A stretch of DNA of 8,379 bases from an uncultured Armatimonadota bacterium (GTDB lineage: Bacteria; Armatimonadota; Armatimonadia; Armatimonadales; Armatimonadaceae). The notes beneath the pieces were generated by a model, which saw only the letters and a list, made by a program, of their open reading frames with translations, was not told the origin of the DNA and searched no databases. Location of the stretch: positions 1 through 8,379 of the forward strand of contig CAIWTR010000319.1 of the NCBI GenBank assembly GCA_903915615.1, written 5' to 3'. Position numbers and translations under genes: made by a program. Shown here one piece after another: positions 6,154-8,379 of this stretch (position 1 is its first letter; every line of letters starts with the position of its first letter).

Positions 6154-7023
6154 ATGGAACTTGAGAACGATAAGTGGGTCCCGACAGACGCTTCTGTCTC
6201 ACGACGGACACTGGTTTCCGGACTGATTGGCGCCGGGTTTGCACTCGCGGTTTCCCCGGTGGAAGCATCCTATGTGCAGACAAGCCCGGATGGCCTCGAT
6301 GCCGGCATGAAGACCTTCAAGTGCGCGGATAACGTGGAAATGAATGTCTACGTTGCACATCCAAAAGGTGCCAAAAAAGCTCCCGTCATCGTCATCATCC
6401 AGGAAATCTTCGGGCTGCATGAGCATATTCAGGATGTCTGCCGACGCTTTGCAAAGCTAGGCTTCTATGCAGTAGCTCCAAATCTGTATCAACGCCAAGG
6501 GGATGCTACCAAGGCCCCGATGAGCTCCATCATGGCGGATATCGTCTCCAAAGTGCCGGATGCGCAGGTGATGTCTGATATCGATTCCCTCATGGACTGG
6601 GTCGGCAAGCAAAAGCAGGCGGATGCAAAGAAGGCTGGGATCACAGGATTCTGCTGGGGCGGACGCGTTGTGTGGCTTGCGTGCGCACACGGAACCCGCT
6701 TCAAGGCTGGGGCTGCGTGGTACGGACGCCTGGATGGCAACCGAACTGCTCTCACACCAACACAGCCACTCGATATCGCAACCAAGCTCAAAGCACCTGT
6801 ATTGGGACTTTATGGTGCCAAGGATGGCGGCATCCCGTTGACACAAATCGATGCCATGAAGGCTGTCCTTCCAAAGACGGGAATCTCTGGGGAGTTTGTC
6901 GTTTACCCCGAAGCTGGGCATGGATTCCACGCGGATTATCGCCCAAGCTACCGCGCGGATGATGCCGCTGATGGCGTAAAGCGCCTGGTTGCACACTTTG
7001 CTAAAAATGGAGTTAAGGCATGA
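6154..7023 (+). CDS. Tat-exported dienelactone hydrolase-family protein
   Basis: The 289-residue protein starts with a twin-arginine signal: SRRTLVSG (R17-R18), then a hydrophobic stretch to about residue 34 and a likely cleavage site near VEA-S (36-39). The mature part is an alpha/beta hydrolase of the dienelactone hydrolase family, of usual size (about 240 residues after the signal). The Cys-Asp-His triad is complete: C167 in GFCWGG, D224 in YGAKDGG and H256 in AGHGFH. E84 in the QEIFG segment matches the glutamate that interacts with the catalytic Cys in this family. Classical members open the lactone ring of dienelactone in chloroaromatic breakdown, but many relatives act on other esters, and the substrate is unknown. 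Export as a folded protein suggests periplasmic or envelope-side work. The stop overlaps the next start by 4 bases (ATGA at 7020-7023), indicating translational coupling. Confidence 0.9.
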   Translation: MELENDKWVPTDASVSRRTLVSGLIGAGFALAVSPVEASYVQTSPDGLDAGMKTFKCADNVEMNVYVAHPKGAKKAPVIVIIQEIFGLHEHIQDVCRRFAKLGFYAVAPNLYQRQGDATKAPMSSIMADIVSKVPDAQVMSDIDSLMDWVGKQKQADAKKAGITGFCWGGRVVWLACAHGTRFKAGAAWYGRLDGNRTALTPTQPLDIATKLKAPVLGLYGAKDGGIPLTQIDAMKAVLPKTGISGEFVVYPEAGHGFHADYRPSYRADDAADGVKRLVAHFAKNGVKA

Positions 7024-7616
7024 TGCTCGGAATTATTACGATGGTTGCGTTGATCGGGGCTCAGGGCACACCGGCAACCCCGACCACACCTGCAACCAAG
7101 CAGACATCTTCCGCTGCCGTTCAGGCTCCTGCAGTTGCTCCAAAGGACGCGGATGTCCTTATCAAAGATGCCCTTGCAGATGCAAAGAAGTCTGGCCGTG
7201 TCGTATTTGTGCGCTTTACAGCAACCTGGTGTGGCTGGTGCCGCCTGATGGAAAAGACATTGGATGAACCAGCGGTCCGTGAGCGCTTTGACAAGCAGTT
7301 TGTAGTCGTCACCCTCGATGTGCTCGAGCAAGGCCCAAAGAAGCCATTCGAAAATCCAAATGGCGAGAAGTGGCTGAACAGTCTTGGTGGCGCAGGTGGC
7401 GGTATTCCATTTTTTGCGACATTGGATGCCAAAGGCAAAAAGCTAGTCGACTCCAACCTGATGCCAACCGGACAGAACAAAAATCTTGGCTGCCCGGCAA
7501 CGGATGCAGAAATCAAGCTCTTTGGTGAATATCTCGATAAGTCCGGCAAGAAACTATCTGCGGATGACAAGGCGTTTATTTTGGGACGTTTCAAGGCAAA
7601 TGCCCCAAAGAACTGA
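7020..7616 (+). CDS. Thioredoxin-fold protein with CGWC active site, probably exported
   Basis: The 198-residue protein has an N-terminal hydrophobic segment (about 1-15) without a basic n-region, then a Thr/Pro/Ala-rich linker (about 16-42), then a thioredoxin-like domain. The active site is C71-G-W-C74 in the segment FTATWCGWCRLM, with the cis-proline at P130 in GGIPFF. This resembles the thioredoxin-fold C-terminal domain of DsbD and related DUF255/thioredoxin_7-type proteins, which reduce or rearrange disulfides. A further cysteine (C158) lies in the C-terminal part. The N-terminus suggests an uncleaved anchor or weak signal peptide, so extracytoplasmic location is likely but not sure. 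GGAG at 7009-7012, 7 bases upstream, supports ATG 7020; ATG 7023 is an in-frame alternative. It is coupled to the Tat-exported hydrolase by an ATGA overlap and may keep an envelope protein's thiols reduced, possibly that hydrolase's catalytic Cys (inference). Confidence 0.85.
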   Translation: MMLGIITMVALIGAQGTPATPTTPATKQTSSAAVQAPAVAPKDADVLIKDALADAKKSGRVVFVRFTATWCGWCRLMEKTLDEPAVRERFDKQFVVVTLDVLEQGPKKPFENPNGEKWLNSLGGAGGGIPFFATLDAKGKKLVDSNLMPTGQNKNLGCPATDAEIKLFGEYLDKSGKKLSADDKAFILGRFKANAPKN

Positions 7617-8169
7617 TGCCGAATTGCTGACGGAGCGGTTACGGATTACTCCCTTTGTGGAGTCCGATACGCCGCTCTTCCACGCTTATCGCAATGAACC
7701 TGAAACGGCACGCTTCCAGTCTTGGAGCGTGCCGTATTCACGTAAAGATGCGAACGATTTTGTCCTTTGGGCTGCGGATGCAACGCTTGACGAGTTTTTA
7801 GGCAGCTGTCAGTTTGCAATCCGTCTTCGAGATTCCGGTGAGCTGATCGGCGACATCGCGATACTTGGCGACCTCTCAAACGGCCGCCAAGCGATGCTTG
7901 GCTACACACTTGCACAGCGTTTTCAAGGGACTGGCTACGCATTTGAAGCGGTCACCGCAATGCTTGACCATGCATTTAGAACGTGGGATTTACATCGTAT
8001 TGCGGCAGATACCGACCCGCGTAATGCACGCTCAATCCGGTTATTGACACGCCTCGGCTTTCGCCTCGAAGGCCAGATGCTGGAGTGCTATCCGGACACG
8101 GATGGCAGCTGGCTGGACAGCCATCTCTACGCAATCCTTGCGCGTGAGTGGCTGGCTGCCCGCGCTTAA
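7600..8169 (+). CDS. GNAT-family N-acetyltransferase, RimJ/RimL-like
   Basis: The 189-residue protein begins with ELLTERLRITPF (8-19), the typical opening of RimJ/RimL-type GNAT enzymes. The acetyl-CoA pyrophosphate-binding motif A is RFQGTG (107-112; R/QxxGxG). The usual C-terminal signature follows: N142 and S145 in DPRNARSIRLL, then RLGFRLEG (151-158). Such enzymes move acetyl from acetyl-CoA to N-termini of proteins or to small amines; the acceptor here is unknown. It is soluble, with no signal. The ATG at 7600 overlaps the preceding gene by 17 bases and gives a family-normal N-terminus; only a short AAGG (7593-7596) stands before it, so translation is probably coupled. TTG 7624 is a possible alternative start. 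The frame stays open further upstream to an ATG at 7486, but that extension overlaps the thioredoxin domain and has no family character. It ends the operon, one base from a convergent gene. Confidence 0.88.
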   Translation: MPQRTDAELLTERLRITPFVESDTPLFHAYRNEPETARFQSWSVPYSRKDANDFVLWAADATLDEFLGSCQFAIRLRDSGELIGDIAILGDLSNGRQAMLGYTLAQRFQGTGYAFEAVTAMLDHAFRTWDLHRIAADTDPRNARSIRLLTRLGFRLEGQMLECYPDTDGSWLDSHLYAILAREWLAARA

Positions 8170-8170
8170 A

Positions 8171-8379
8171 CTACCGCCCGGGCGCGACTTCCGGCTGTAT
8201 AGCGCGCTTTGCGTGTTCAAAGTCCTCGGTTGTGAGGCACTCGGCGCCACCTTCATCCGTAATACGAACCAGTGCCTCAAGGCCGGCATCGTTGACCAGG
8301 GCGCGCAAATCCGCACCGCTATAGCCATCGGTTTCTGCGGCCAGCTGCTCGATGTCGACATCCGGTGATAAGAGAACAC
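8171..8379 (-). CDS. C-terminal end of a Cdc48-like AAA+ ATPase (N-terminal part outside window)
   Basis: On the minus strand an open frame enters from the window edge (codon phase beginning at 8377) and stops at TAG 8173-8171, giving 68 residues. They match the helical lid of classical AAA ATPases of the Cdc48/VAT/proteasomal-ATPase group: DVDIEQLAAETDGYSGADL with the sensor-2 SGADL (20-24), then RALVNDAGLEAL, and the last helix LTTEDFEHAKRAIQPEV (48-64). Proteins of this group unfold or remodel substrates with ATP. Walker A, Walker B and any N-terminal domain are not in the window, so FtsH-type or single-ring alternatives cannot be excluded; the absence of a peptidase domain after the lid argues against FtsH. 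The gene runs towards the acetyltransferase, with one base between the two stop codons. Confidence 0.82.
   Translation of the reverse strand, partial: VLLSPDVDIEQLAAETDGYSGADLRALVNDAGLEALVRITDEGGAECLTTEDFEHAKRAIQPEVAPGR
8175..8184. repeat. 10-base GC palindrome at the convergent gene ends
   Basis: CGCCCGGGCG is a perfect palindrome inside the last codons of the AAA gene, just after the acetyltransferase stop. It has no loop and no T tract on either side, so it is not a normal terminator. GC-rich coding DNA produces such words by chance. Confidence 0.2.

Noticed and set aside
7486..7599. Longer N-terminus for the acetyltransferase
   Set aside because: It would overlap the thioredoxin-fold gene by 131 bases, and the added residues show no family similarity; the GNAT opening motif begins just after ATG 7600.
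8041..8379. Minus-strand open frame of 112 codons reaching the window edge
   Set aside because: It lies antisense to the acetyltransferase gene and out of frame with the AAA lid; its translation resembles no protein, whereas the neighbouring minus-strand frame gives a textbook AAA lid ending at 8171.
1..8379. A defence or mobile system built around radC, the MBL enzyme and translin
   Set aside because: RadC-like genes can mark mobile regions, but there is no integrase, transposase, terminal repeat, toxin-antitoxin pair or nuclease-helicase set, composition looks even, and the three genes are on separate transcription units.

Overview
The window is bacterial chromosome: moderately GC-rich, densely packed with genes, free of mobile elements, and spanning several short transcription units. 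The lineage cannot be fixed from sequence alone. A bacterial translin-family protein, orphan GspF-type membrane proteins, a Cdc48-type AAA C-terminus and what look like leaderless starts would fit a deep-branching phylum such as Armatimonadota, but that is a weak inference. I see no tRNA, rRNA, CRISPR array, insertion sequence or phage gene.

Layout. (1) 1-801, plus: the 3' part of a metallo-beta-lactamase-fold hydrolase of the PhnP-like phosphodiesterase type, followed by a clear rho-independent terminator (832-861). (2) 802-1000: a 199-base spacer holding that terminator, a small palindrome, an 8-base direct repeat and the ribosome binding site of the next gene. (3) 1001-1753, plus: a RadC-family JAMM/MPN protein. 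(4) 1771-2397, minus: a translin-family protein, convergent with radC and divergent from the next gene. (5) 2398-2437: a 40-base divergent promoter region in which each gene has a TAnnnT hexamer exactly 6 bases before its start codon, suggesting leaderless mRNAs in both directions. (6) 2438-8169, plus: six closely spaced genes that look like one operon. They encode two GspF/PilC-type membrane proteins, a J-domain/TPR/multi-pass membrane protein, a Tat-exported dienelactone-hydrolase-family protein, a thioredoxin-fold protein with a CGWC motif, and a RimJ/RimL-like GNAT acetyltransferase. Gaps are 6, 9 and 44 bases, and the last two junctions overlap by 4 and 17 bases. (7) 8171-8379, minus: the C-terminal end of a Cdc48-like AAA+ ATPase, convergent with the acetyltransferase and separated from it by one base.

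Functional reading. The operon begins with envelope proteins (two copies of the type IV pilus/type II secretion platform fold) and a probably membrane-anchored Hsp70 co-chaperone. It continues with an exported alpha/beta hydrolase and a redox protein, so much of it seems directed to the cell envelope; this is inference. No secretion ATPase, pilin or secretin lies in the window, so the pilus assignment rests on fold alone. The most noteworthy points are the bacterial translin gene, the back-to-back leaderless-type promoters, the paired orphan GspF genes leading into the J-TPR-membrane gene, and a strong excess of the pentamer GGATG/CATCC. Nothing amounts to a clearly new defence or mobile system.
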